Source: Ciona intestinalis (taxonomy: Eukaryota; Chordata; Ascidiacea; Phlebobranchia; Cionidae). Taken from it: 64,000 nucleotides of DNA. Shown in pieces: positions 23,601 through 32,497 of the stretch; within the stretch, counting starts at the first letter, position 1; every line of letters begins with the position of its first letter. The translations under genes were made by a program, and so were the position numbers. A model generated the notes under the pieces. That model had not been told where the DNA came from and searched no databases. It worked only from the letters and a program-made list of their open reading frames with translations. Location: contig NC_020170.2 in NCBI RefSeq assembly GCF_000224145.3, positions 1,630,300-1,694,299 on the forward strand, written 5' to 3'.

Positions 23601-26403
23601 ATATTTTATTTTTTGAATAAATCCATGGTAAAACAAAACAAAATCTAGATGTCATTTGTTTTTCAGCTTGTTTTGTACTTAATTACACGTATGTAGTAGG
23701 GTGGGGGAAGATGGGACACCTTTTCATTCTATTTTCTTGCCCAATTTGGTAGTAAAGAAAAAACATTCAAAAAATTATAAATCCATATCCTCACGACTTC
23801 AATAAACCATCGCTAATTGTTTAAAATCTGGTCAGGATATTTGGATATGCTGTGCCAAAAATGTCCCATCTTACCCCACCCTACTATATAAGAATTCCCT
23901 TACCTCATAATATGCCACAGGTTGTTCAGGAACATTTGATTTGATATTACATATTAAGGGAGACGGCTCTTTATTTTTTTCATTGTTTGGATTAAAGTTG
24001 GTTATCTTCCTTCTTTGTTGAGAACCACGACGAACCTATGTAGAAATAAAATGTGGTTGTATTAAAAAACATTTTTCTTATAAAGTAATCAGTTTCTGTA
24101 ATAAAAATAACTATTGGATGTAGATTATACCAGATAATGTCATTTTTATTGCTCTACAGTAAACGTGAGAAAATTACTTCAAGTATCACTTATATGCCAA
24201 ATTCCAACTAAATTCCCTATTTTTCTTATGACACATAAACCTAGCATATATCTGCAACATGTGAATCAGTTTGGTCCACTGCTAAACTAGGCTTATGAAA
24301 TCTTTTAAACTTACTTCTAGTTTAACTGCAGCACCAGATTCCAAACTCTTTAATCTATCATCTAATGACCGGCGTCCGCATAATTTGTTTTGTTGCTTTC
24401 GAACATAAGTCTCCCTAATAAATGTAAAAATATATCCTATTGGTATGCAATTATAAAATGCAAGGTAAAGTAGCCAGAGGCTGTGAAAAGAAGGTTGAAT
24501 AATACTATAACATTTGTTTTTGTTTATTATTAAATAGGTTGTCAAAAAAAGTCCTGTTTTTTTCAAGACATATTGAAGAGTTTTACAAAAGTCCAGACTT
24601 TGCCCACCCTACTATATCTTAGATTTTATGAGACAAAATCAAACTGTGTGAAATAGTTTATTTAACTAAGATGCTGGATTGGTGATTTAAACTTGCAAAC
24701 TACAAAACTTTGGCAGTTTTAATTTGATTTAGCGGGCATTCAAAATGAGCATCTTATTTTAATACTTTTTTTAGTCATTGAAAAAATGCTGTATTCTTTG
24801 ACACTGAAAAGGGTTGGGTAAAACGACACTAGCCGCCTGGGGATAAGACGTTTTTTTTTAAATCTCTTTTTACAGGTACACAATTGATTGGCAAAAAAAT
24901 GTTACACAATTATTCGGCAGTATTCTCATGGTCCAATAAAGTGCGCGGCAAAGCAGTTACTGTTGTTTATTACAAGCTTATAGGCATTTTTAGGATGCAA
25001 TATTTACCAATTGATGTTCTATCGACAAGCAAAGGTATAAATGGGTAAAATTATTCTATAATTCATTTAGTATAGTAGGGTGAGAAAGGGATAGGACACC
25101 GTTTTATTCTATTTTCTTGTCCCATTTGAAAGTACACCAAGAACATTCAAAGAATTTTAGATTCGATCCTCACGACTTCCATAGACCGTTGTTAATTGTT
25201 TAAAACACGATCAGAATACTTGGGTATAATGAGCTAAAGATGTCCCATCTTCTCCCACCCTACTATATAACAAGTTAATTAAAAAAAGCCACATACCTGT
25301 ACCCTACATAGGATCCTGTTTTATCACTTTTTCTGTAATTATTCGCAACTGGACTTAGTGGAGAATAATTCGAAGATGCATACTGTTCTCCTAAAAAAAA
25401 CATTTTTTAAACTAAGTAAAAACTTTTAAAAAAAACAGGCCTTGAAAATTGAAACCTATAGGGGGTAGAAGCAAAAGCTGCTAAAAAATTACACTAAAGT
25501 ATAAAGTGTCAAGGTCTACGGGCATTTCTAACTTGGTAAATAATTCATGTACCAAATTGTAAAGAAAGGGTTTAGTATTACAAACTTAATGGGAGCAGGT
25601 TTTATGCTATATAATATATATCACTAATTCAGTATTGTTTGGGCATTCTCTGTATGAAAAAATTCACAGCCAAACAAGCTGTCTTGTACTCTTGTATATA
25701 ATTTACAAACTTTTACTAGACCTATTATCAAGGATACTTAAAATGCTTAAAAAAAATTTTTGGAAAAAATAAATTGATTAAATAGTTACTTACTGTTTGA
25801 ATGACTGGGTGATGTTGTGGTCACGAAAGTTGGAGAGTTACTTGTCACTGACCTACACTTGATTACAGATACACTAGTTGTAGTTGAAGTGGTTGTTGGA
25901 GTGGGTGAACTTGCAACTGGTTTTATATAACTAGGCAAGTAACTCATGTCACAATTGTTTATATAGCAATGGGAAAAATGGTTGCTTAGTTCAGTGTCAG
26001 TTTCAGTAGCTGTATCACTGTCAGAGTCATCTATATCATCAGCGTACTGTAAATGGTCCAAGTCTGGTGAAAAACAACCCACAGATTGGGAATACTTCTG
26101 TGGAGGCTTAGCTTGGTTGTGGTATGAATGCTGCCACTGGATACCAGGCGTCAAGTTTGAAGATTTATTCTGTCTAGAGTAAGAAGACTCTACAGAATTG
26201 TAAGAAGACACACCAGTGTTATAAGCTGAATCGTCAGGGTATGTGTTGTTGCTGTTGTTTTCACTACCAGAATAGCACCAATGTGTTTGAAGCCCTATGG
26301 CCTTGTATTGTCCTGCTCTTGTGCACCTTTCATCATAACCTGGTTCCAGATAATTATTTTGTTTGTTTCTTTCGTCTATTTGATCATATGGATATGAATG
26401 TGC
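1..26403 (-). CDS. ARHGAP21/23-like: ARHGAP21/23-like Rho GTPase-activating protein, partial (27 exons seen)
   Basis: The family stimulates GTP hydrolysis by Rho-class GTPases (Cdc42/RhoA) at Golgi, junctions and cortex. Exons in transcript order, all GT-AG with matching phases: 26403-25794, 25390-25297, 24414-24315, 24035-23904, 23130-23050, 22694-22254, 22060-22000, 20427-20202, 19796-19676, 19371-19316, 18894-18736, 18033-17929, 16674-16527, 14853-14683, 13901-13823, 13424-13326, 9767-9683, 9395-9335, 9213-9205, 8466-8332, 7595-7479, 7125-6937, 6025-5895, 4527-3538, 3260-3181, 2609-2476, 2074-1834. That is about 1,600 codons. Landmarks are [12 protein letters not shown], the [13 protein letters not shown] motif, a PH domain, then the first half of RhoGAP, in the vertebrate ARHGAP21 order. 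The first exon found opens in mid-frame with no usable ATG, so the N-terminal PDZ region must lie further upstream and was not found. The rest of RhoGAP and the C-terminus lie left of the window. Assembly duplications affect two places. Confidence 0.9.
150..345. repeat. 30-bp minisatellite, short allele
   Basis: About six tandem units resembling AAATGAAATGTAAATTGAAC plus ATAAATTAGA lie in the ARHGAP intron between exons 519-598 and 1-127. The matching array at 2632-3007 has about six more units. Confidence 0.9.
1685..1809. other. Assembly gap (125 N)
   Basis: A run of N separates the left allele-like copy from the RhoGAP exon. The gap falls exactly at the junction of the duplicated unit. Confidence 0.99.
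1834..2609 (-). CDS. RhoGAP-domain exons (N-terminal half)
   Basis: Exon 2609-2476 encodes [18 protein letters not shown], the conserved entry to the RhoGAP fold in ARHGAP21/23. Exon 2074-1834 continues [17 protein letters not shown], then TGIYRVPGN with the catalytic arginine finger, then [19 protein letters not shown]. Both arginine finger and Lys/Arg-Lys-Leu-Pro motif are intact, so GTPase-activating function is expected. Donor GTAGGT lies at 1833. The remaining helices of the domain are absent from the window. Immediately downstream are an N-gap and a second copy of earlier exons, which suggests the next exon lies left of the window rather than being lost. Confidence 0.9.
2632..3007. repeat. 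30-bp minisatellite, long allele
   Basis: About twelve units of the same 30-bp motif lie in the same intron of the right-hand copy. Because 30 is divisible by 3, the minus strand reads as an open 10-residue repeat ([10 protein letters not shown]). It sits wholly inside an intron and is not coding. Confidence 0.9.
3181..4527 (-). CDS. Linker exons between PH and RhoGAP, right-hand copy
   Basis: Exon 4527-3538 (990 bp) and exon 3260-3181 (80 bp) encode a low-complexity Ser/Lys/Arg-rich linker of about 355 residues with many SP/TP sites, for example [10 protein letters not shown] and [19 protein letters not shown]. This linker is much longer than the vertebrate one (about 100 residues). The acceptor before C-TTG-TTT-TGG at 4528 was chosen because it is the only one restoring the frame with the upstream exon. 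Donor GTAGAA lies at 3537-3532. The short exon ends in A, and joining the next exon (TG GAT GGT) creates an ATG codon. A near-identical partial copy lies at 519-1684. Confidence 0.85.
5600..5690. repeat. Dispersed repeat, also at 12985-13065
   Basis: Both sites contain TATGATAGAC, then AAACGTTGGAAATACACTGC, then TTTTTATACCAGATGA. Both lie in introns of the ARHGAP gene. Family unknown. Confidence 0.6.
5895..8466 (-). CDS. PH-domain exons of the ARHGAP21/23-like gene
   Basis: Four exons (8466-8332, 7595-7479, 7125-6937, 6025-5895) encode one pleckstrin-homology domain. It starts at [10 protein letters not shown], continues through [20 protein letters not shown] and [20 protein letters not shown], and ends with the helix [14 protein letters not shown], whose Trp is the conserved PH tryptophan. 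In ARHGAP21 this domain binds ARF1-GTP (family knowledge). The following [11 protein letters not shown] matches the ARHGAP21 stretch after PH. Exons join in phase 0/0/0, and the last leaves two bases (GG) that pair with the single C opening exon 4527-3538. The introns carry two MITEs (6091-6287, 6738-6919). Confidence 0.9.
6091..6287 (+). mobile_element. MITE (TA-flanked ~195-bp family)
   Basis: Termini TATAGTAAGATGGGGAAGAT and CATCTTACACCGGAGAACTA (decayed right end). Internal marks TAGTAAACAAAAAACATTC and TTTAAAACAAGATCAGG. Confidence 0.85.
6738..6919 (+). mobile_element. MITE
   Basis: Termini TATAGTAGTGTGGGGAAAGA and CATCTTCCCCCACCCTAATA, with typical internal sequence. Confidence 0.9.
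7700..8240. repeat. Inverted pair of SINE-body fragments
   Basis: CACTAATGGGTTGTCTAAAT (near 7718) and, inverted, ATTTGGACAACCCATTAGTC (near 8200) flank about 480 bases of ARHGAP intron. Both match the SINE body at 43190-43250. Confidence 0.45.
9205..9213 (-). CDS. 9-nt microexon of ARHGAP gene (Asp-Lys-Lys)
   Basis: On the minus strand a polypyrimidine tract and ATTATAG precede GACAAGAAG, which is followed by a consensus donor GTAAGATG. The flanking exons (9395-9335 ending GCA, 8466-8332 starting ACA) are both phase 0, so including or skipping the exon keeps the frame. It would add DKK between FFGEA and TPQIVEA, just before the PH domain. Confidence 0.65.
9335..9767 (-). CDS. ARHGAP exons carrying the conserved RKLKNFFG motif
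   Basis: Exon 9767-9683 encodes [20 protein letters not shown] and PPIDNLL. Exon 9395-9335 encodes [21 protein letters not shown] split AG|A arginine codon joins them. This basic stretch ahead of the PH domain resembles the equivalent position in ARHGAP21/23. Confidence 0.85.
9842..10038 (+). mobile_element. MITE
   Basis: Termini AGAGTAGGGTGGAGGAAGAT and TCTTCCCCCACCATACTATA. Full length. Confidence 0.9.
10604..10700. repeat. Dispersed repeat shared with 53270-53360
   Basis: Both copies contain CCAACCAATTG, TGTAT, then ATTTCGCCTAAAT and a GTC-rich stretch. A piece in reverse orientation (GGCGAAATATACATCTC) is at 5725-5760. This is likely a SINE or similar family. Confidence 0.5.
12985..13070. 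repeat. Dispersed repeat, second copy of the 5600-5690 element
   Basis: It shares about 75 bases with 5600-5690 in the same orientation, including AACGTTGGAAATACACTGCG. It lies in the intron upstream of exon 9767-9683. Confidence 0.6.
14441..14630 (-). mobile_element. MITE followed by (TA)n
   Basis: Left end TATAGTACTGTGGGGTAGAT, right end CAATCTTCCCCCACCTTATA running into a TA dinucleotide tract. Reverse orientation. Confidence 0.85.
16310..16504 (-). mobile_element. MITE next to an ARHGAP exon
   Basis: Near-perfect terminal repeats (TATAGTAGAGTGGGGGAAGA; CCATCTTCCCCCACCCTACT). It ends 22 bases from the donor of exon 16674-16527. Confidence 0.9.
17658..17769 (+). mobile_element. MITE with internal deletion
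   Basis: Both ends are recognisable, but only about 110 bases remain; the TTGTTAATTG to GGATATTTGG half is kept. Confidence 0.75.
18467..18704 (+). mobile_element. MITE with internal triplication
   Basis: Typical ends. The segment AATCAGGATATTTAGATTTA occurs three times in tandem (18591-18662). Confidence 0.9.
21215..21888 (-). other. Second (probably allelic) copy of two ARHGAP exons
   Basis: This block repeats 22000-22673 including the intron, with scattered substitutions. It has one in-frame 27-bp shortening: here the peptide reads YTSCNINQ, while the other copy reads [16 protein letters not shown]. It ends at an N-gap. The pattern matches the duplication at the left edge of the window and again suggests two haplotypes joined by the assembler. 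Confidence 0.75.
21889..21939. other. Assembly gap (51 N)
   Basis: The N-run lies exactly between the two copies of the repeated ARHGAP block. A further single N is at 21953. Confidence 0.99.
22000..22694 (-). CDS. ARHGAP exons, right-hand copy of the second duplicated block
   Basis: Exon 22694-22254 (441 bp, 147 codons, phase 0) opens [20 protein letters not shown] and contains a Lys/Arg/Gln/Glu-rich probable helix ([20 protein letters not shown]). Exon 22060-22000 follows ([18 protein letters not shown]). The same two exons recur at 21888-21471 (truncated by the gap) and 21275-21215. Confidence 0.85.
23692..23888 (+). mobile_element. MITE, near consensus
   Basis: Ends GTAGTAGGGTGGGGGAAGAT and CATCTTACCCCACCCTACTA. 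It ends 15 bases from the donor of exon 24035-23904. Confidence 0.9.
24590..24616 (+). mobile_element. Solo MITE right terminus
   Basis: TTTGCCCACCCTACTATATC with no matching left part. Confidence 0.4.
25071..25267 (+). mobile_element. MITE
   Basis: Ends TATAGTAGGGTGAGAAAGGG and TCTTCTCCCACCCTACTATA. Confidence 0.9.
25794..26403 (-). CDS. Most 5' ARHGAP exon found (610 bp)
   Basis: The exon opens after TTTCAACAG with GCACATTCATATCC in phase 0 and ends at a GTAAGT donor. It is Ser/Thr/Tyr/Asn-rich and disordered in appearance, with an acidic run [17 protein letters not shown] and a Thr/Ser run near the end. No methionine suitable for initiation occurs in its first part. An in-frame ATG just upstream lies in the intronic pyrimidine tract and is unlikely to be used. 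At least one further 5' exon is therefore needed. Confidence 0.8.
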
Positions 26404-27448
26404 CTGTTGAAATAAATGCAGGAAATTAATAATTATGCAAAACAAGAAAATAAAAAACCTTTCTATTCTACAAGATCACACCTTGGGAACTGGGATTTAG
26501 GTCGGAATTACTTTTAAATAAACACTTTTACTAATGTAGAAATAACAGCTTTTACTAATGTGGAGATAACAGCTTTTACTAATGTAAAAATAACAGCTTA
26601 AAAAGAAAAAACAAAAAACTAACACTTCTTAGGCAAAGCTGATAAACATTGCTAAGTTACTATATTACACTGGTTGTGCACAAACTTCTGGCGTTATTAT
26701 AACTTGCTTTGGCGCTTAATTGGCACATGACCATTAATGCCCACATACATAAAATATTTAGTTTGTTGTTTCCAAACAAGCTACTCAATTCCAGCACTCG
26801 TCGAGCTACGACCTAAATTCGCGCGCTTTACTGCTGTATTAATTCGTTCATGCCGACGATATCGCATTATCTCAGCATGGTAAACAATGAAACTATTTTA
26901 TATAAGCGTTAGCTTTACGGAAAATATTTTTATCGAGTAATATAGTTAAAGCACAGTACCTAAATTAACGCTTAAACTTATGGCATGTACTATTAAATTA
27001 GCGTGTAATTACGAAATTATCCGCATGATACATCATTGTAATAAATTATAAATTGCAAATAAGTGTGTAAAAACTAAGTGTCAAAATCAGGCTGTAAAAT
27101 TTTGATTATTGGTTTGAGTGTCGGCGCCTCTCTATTATCAGGCCAACGGTTAAATCGATATGTTTATATAAAGAACTGCGATGGTTTAAATTCGTTACTG
27201 AAAAGAAAATACTCGCAGCGGTGATTTAAATTCGGCCGAAAAAAAGCTGCGGTTACAAAAATTGCGGTTGTGTTGAGATTTAATATGTTACGGTTTTTAA
27301 ATATCAGAGATAGGACTTTTAGCGTGGCGCTATTCATTTTTTCCGAAAAATGCTGCGACAAAGGTTATGTATTAGAAATAAACTTTAGCCTTTTCCAAAT
27401 GTGGCAATTATTAGTAACTCCCTCTACATGCCCTAATCTAAACGTAGA

Positions 27449-27645
27449 TATAATAGGTTGGGGTAAATTGGAACACCTTTTCATTCTACTTCCTTGTCCC
27501 ATTTGGCGGTAAACAAAAAAACACTCAAAAAATTATGAAACTGTGTCCTCGCGAATCACGATTCCCATGGACCGCTGTTAATTGTTTAAAACACGATCAG
27601 GATATTTGGATAATATGTGCTAATGCTGTCCCATCTTACCTAATT
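27449..27645 (+). mobile_element. MITE, decayed right end
   Basis: Left end TATAATAGGTTGGGGTAAAT, internal part typical, right end lost after CCCATCTTACC. Confidence 0.8.
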
Positions 27646-29189
27646 ACGGCACAAGTGAGCGGGGTCACATACCACACCCCGCACACACACGTGCATACAA
27701 AGCATGGATCGTGACATAGTAAAAAAAATCGCAACACACGCTAATGCTAAGTAATAGGACAGGTGGAAAACTACTCAACTGTAAAAGGGTGATTACTTTT
27801 GCACTCTGCAAATGGTAATAATTTATACAGTATTGTATAATGCGAATTGGCGTTTAACTATTCTACTGCGCGAATTATTTATTCGCGTGTGATTTTTTGG
27901 CACTTGTATAGGAATAATGAAGCATTATGAAATTTTGCTATAATACCAGCGTTTGTTTTACTGGGTAAGCTAACAAAATAACCCGCCCGGATATATACTC
28001 CTTTTGTGCAGCGTTAAATTTAATTTCTGAATTCGCGATTTTAAACTTATGTTCATTGATCAATTGCGCAGTAAAATTGTTGGGTTTATTACAGCCAGCT
28101 TTTTTAAATTTCACAGCAATATATCATGCTTTACTTATAACTAAACAAACAATTCCGTCAGAGAAAGTTTCAGGTATTTGTTTACGCACAACTAACAGCA
28201 AGGCATTGAGCCGAGACAAACTCACATACAATATTACTAACGATGAAACGATTAACTAAATCTGCCATTTCTGCAACGAACTTATCAATATCAAACAAAC
28301 GATTTTATAAATCTGTGTATTTTACCTTATAAAGAAACAGATGTTAAAAGGTACATATATTTAAATACAGACACAGTAACGTATCCAGGTGTGCTATTAC
28401 AATTCTTTAACCACTTCGTGTCAAAACGTAATTTCCATAAATTTGTATAAAGTAACGTTTTACTAAATTTAAGTGCGAAAATTGCTTTAAATTATGATAG
28501 TACACGCTACACGGTGTATTGTACACCGATTTATGGCGGAAATCTTTAAGTCTACACAGCGGAAACTTCACCACGAATTTCGCTACTTTCTCGTGGGACT
28601 CTGGGTATTTCGCAGACTTTGCTATTTTAAAAATGTTGATTCGTTCTCTCTAACCACTAAGCTAATAGCGGGGTTCGAAAATATTTATCAATTACGAACC
28701 AGAAGATACACAGATTCAGACTGCATACTCAGTTAAATCATTACACATAGCATAGTTTATATATGCAATTTAAATGCAAGTAATCACAATACGCATGCAT
28801 TGGAAATGGCAGCTGCAACGAAACTATGCAAGCATACCGAACCGCTCCCAAGGGTCTTAACGAAAATAAAATGGTAAAGGAATTTGCAACGGGATACAGT
28901 GGCATTGTGTGTGTGTGTGGCGGCCACAAACACGTCCTGTTCCGTGCAAATTTTGTAGCACAGTTCGATTTATTTTAAAAGCAACGTAAGAATTCAAATT
29001 GTGGCGATTTGCTTTGTAAACAATGTTTCGTAACTTTGTAACGATTTGTTTTGCTTCGTGTGGCGACACGTCAACTAAATGGAATGCGACTTGATAACAG
29101 ATTGAAACTAACATAATTCATACATACGCTTGCTACCAAACTTTAACATTGTAGATATCGTCAGCACCCAAACTAAATCCCATTCACGT

Positions 29190-29363
29190 TTAGCACAAAA
29201 TATATAAATATCCTGGATTCCTGGTCGTGTTTTAAGCAATTAACAACGGTGTATAAAAGTCATGAGGACAAGGTTTTATAATTCCTTGAATGTTCTTTGT
29301 TTACTACCAAAATGTACGAGAAAATAGAATGAAAAGGTGTCCCATCTTCCCATCCTACTATAA
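29190..29363 (-). mobile_element. MITE, left end missing
   Basis: Begins at TAGCACAAAATATATAAATA and ends TCTTCCCATCCTACTATA. A further scrap lies at 29376-29455. Confidence 0.75.
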
Positions 29364-30229
29364 TTTTGTAAATATTCTTTGTTTACTGCCAAATACGGGC
29401 GATAATAAAAAAAATGGACCATCTGAATTCTAAAACATGAACCATCTTACCTACTACATAACTATGCCAATATTTTATCGAGTGTTGAAAAGTTATACAA
29501 TATGTGTACGTGCTATCAGACCAAAAGTAATTAACGACACACAGAGACTGTGTGGTCGCTCGTCCCTAACCGCACGACGGAAAATCGATACATAACAGAA
29601 TATTAAGTGGTTTAAAAGCACGGTAAAATACAATGTAAAACAATGTTAAAACGAGTGTAACTGAAATAGAAACCTTTTAAAAACAGGGCAGTATGGTTAA
29701 TAAACTATAATGCGCTTATTTTAATTGCTACGCTAATCAAACAGAAATACAGACACATTAAAATGTAAAGAATACTATACTAGACGATTAAATGTCCTAT
29801 TTATGTACTCAAGCATTTATCTGAACTTCTCTCGTATTTTAAGTTAAAATGGGAGTTCTTCACTTGTCTGTACACAGACGTGAAACATCCGACATTATAA
29901 AATATTTAAAAGATCGTATTTCCTTTGCCGGCCTCGCGGTTCTCTCTAAAACATTTTACTGCGAATCTTGTTTTGTTCTTGTTGTATTTCGCACAGCAAT
30001 ACCATGTGGCAGGCGTAACGTTACTCGGTGCTTCTCGGCCTTTTAGGCACGAGCAAATATTTAGAAAGCGCAGAATTTGACACAATTTCCGAAGTATTTT
30101 ACACAATGTGTTGCGGGGATACAATAAAATATACTTTCTCTGCAATAACAGGTAGAATGCTCTCTGAACCTTCATAAAATGTAACCCAACAAAATCAAAC
30201 GAAAACCCACATTTTGGGTCGCCATCTAT

Positions 30230-31260
30230 AGTTACGGAAGAAAGATATTAGTCATTTGTCCAACATGACGTCACCGCCTACGCTCCAAAGGTTTAAATGT
30301 AGCAACAGTGCCATATCACCGCAATAAAGCGTTTCCCGTCTCGTGTAAAGAGAACGGGAAGACAACATTTTGTAAGCATTTTTTTAAAGAATTGCTTAAA
30401 TTCTGAAATATTTACTTAAGTTTTTTTTTGGACTGTCTGGACGATTATTTGACAAAAAGCATATTACATTACGATATAATGGAATACTAGTTACCACTAC
30501 GTGCATACATACAGATTACAACGCGGTTTTGTTTGTCGTAACGACTTAAGCATTATATGCAACGTTGTAAGTTTACACTGTCAATTATGCTTACAAAGGA
30601 CGACGACCAAAATACTCAGTGACCACTGAGGGACAAAAGCAAACAACATGTTACACATAATCATTTACAACTGCTAAGTTACACTTTTGTCTATTGTCAT
30701 AGCCATAGGGCACGCAGCGCATCCTCTCTAAAGAAATTCCTCTAAGCTATCAATTACGGAGGTGTAACGCTTCGAAAGAATTTCGTTACAAAAAAACGCT
30801 TTAGCCTGATAAGAGTGTTTTGTCGACCAAAAACAACAGCATTAAATCTCCTCGCTTTATTAGCTGTGATTTTATACAAAACGCCGGGTGTTCTCATTAA
30901 TTCCATACGATTTATCTTATTATACAAAACAAAAGCTTTACTACTAGTTTCAAACCGTTCCTACTATTACAAATGCTGTTATTCTTAGTCGCACTGTACA
31001 AAACCTCTCCTAAACCCATCATACAATATTTATATGTCGCACTACTCACGAGCTAGTTAAGTACGGACGTTGACGGCTACGTACGAACTGTGGACACCAC
31101 CTTTTACTCGAGCAAATTTTACAGCCAGCCAACCGAGAAAAGCGTTGGAGCGCGACTACGAGTGAAGAACTGCTAAGCATTTGTCAGCATCAAACAAATA
31201 GCAAGTATGTGACTCGCGAGTGATTTAAAGCGACTGGACAACAACGAAAAAGTGCTTCTG
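30230..31260 (-). promoter_or_regulatory. Candidate promoter/5' leader region for the ARHGAP gene
   Basis: It is richer in CpG than its surroundings and contains TGACGTCA at 30266-30273. Around 31060-31240 the minus strand carries a CpG-containing, ORF-poor stretch followed by a GTGAGT donor-like site, as in a noncoding first exon. This is inference only. Confidence 0.3.
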
Positions 31261-32327
31261 TTAACGTTAAACATATTGTTGAAATTTGTGAATCTTGAAT
31301 CGTATACTTTACCTTACAAAACTTTACCTTGAGTTTCTATACAGTTTTAAACTTCTGGTTATATTTATTTTACATAGCTTTATGAACGTAATAAACAGAT
31401 CAAACAGTAGTTAATATCTGCTGGTAATATTGGTATATTTTTTTTTTTTACAAAACACAGCTTCGATCAAAACGATTTTGTAAAAAAACAACAAAGTTAC
31501 ACACAGACATAAAACATAAGTGATATATATATAAATTAGATAATAGATAGACATAGACGGAAACCTATCCTATGCATATTATCTTTAACACAAATATATT
31601 TTAGTCTGTCTGCTCTACATGTTAAATCTATCCAACTGGGCTAAAAGTAAAAACACATAAATATGTGATATTGGTAACATTCTAAACAACGTATGGTTAT
31701 GATAATGACATAACTACAACTAGCAATTATAATACTACTAATCTAGGATATATATTATGCATAACAAAATACCTTAACACAGTTTGTTGGTGTGTAACAC
31801 TAATACTATTACTGCTAATTTATTTTCTGCATAAGTTAATACAAAATACAGCACAGTACATATTGACAAATGTATATTGCAATACCTTGCTCTTTCACCA
31901 AAATAAAGTGAAAAACATCTTGTTCAGTATTGTAAATGCCATCTGAATTATTTCCTTAAACATGCAATCAGAACACTACACAAGTTTAATTGCTGTAACC
32001 TGATATCCTGAAGCAACTATAAATAAATCTATATCTTAGGAAATATAAGTTTGATATCTAACCATATAATGTTCAATTGCTTGAAAACAAGATGTGCCCT
32101 GGCCTACAATGTTTCTATGTGCTGTAACTTAATCTACATATGTCCTTATTAAATGTCAGTATTACTGAACACACAATCAATAGTCAATACTTAGAGAGGG
32201 GAACCTGCTTCACACAACAGCGCATACAATAAACCAATATTACAATAGCTGCAAGAGATAATGAAAATGGATAACTCTGTATTCTTATTTGTCTTAGTAG
32301 TTATTACTGTTGGGTACTAAAACATAA

Positions 32328-32497
32328 TATGGTAGTGTTGGAGTGAGATGGGATACCATCATGACTACAACACTCCTATAGAGTGGTGAGAATATGGTTA
32401 TACATATAAATCTGTAAATATTCATTGTTTGCTACCAAAATGAGATCAAGAAAAGAGAATAAAATTATGTCTTATTTTACCCCACTCGACTATAGAG
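32328..32497 (-). mobile_element. Divergent MITE, with a second fragment to 32575
   Basis: TATGGTAGTGTTGGAGTGAG at the left and TTTACCCCACTCGACTATAG at the right. A second partial copy ends TTACCCCACCCTAC. Confidence 0.6.

Noticed and set aside
28857..29114. Minus-strand frame as a possible first ARHGAP exon
   Set aside because: It shows no PDZ-like or ARHGAP-like sequence and contains a CA-repeat-derived His/Thr run.
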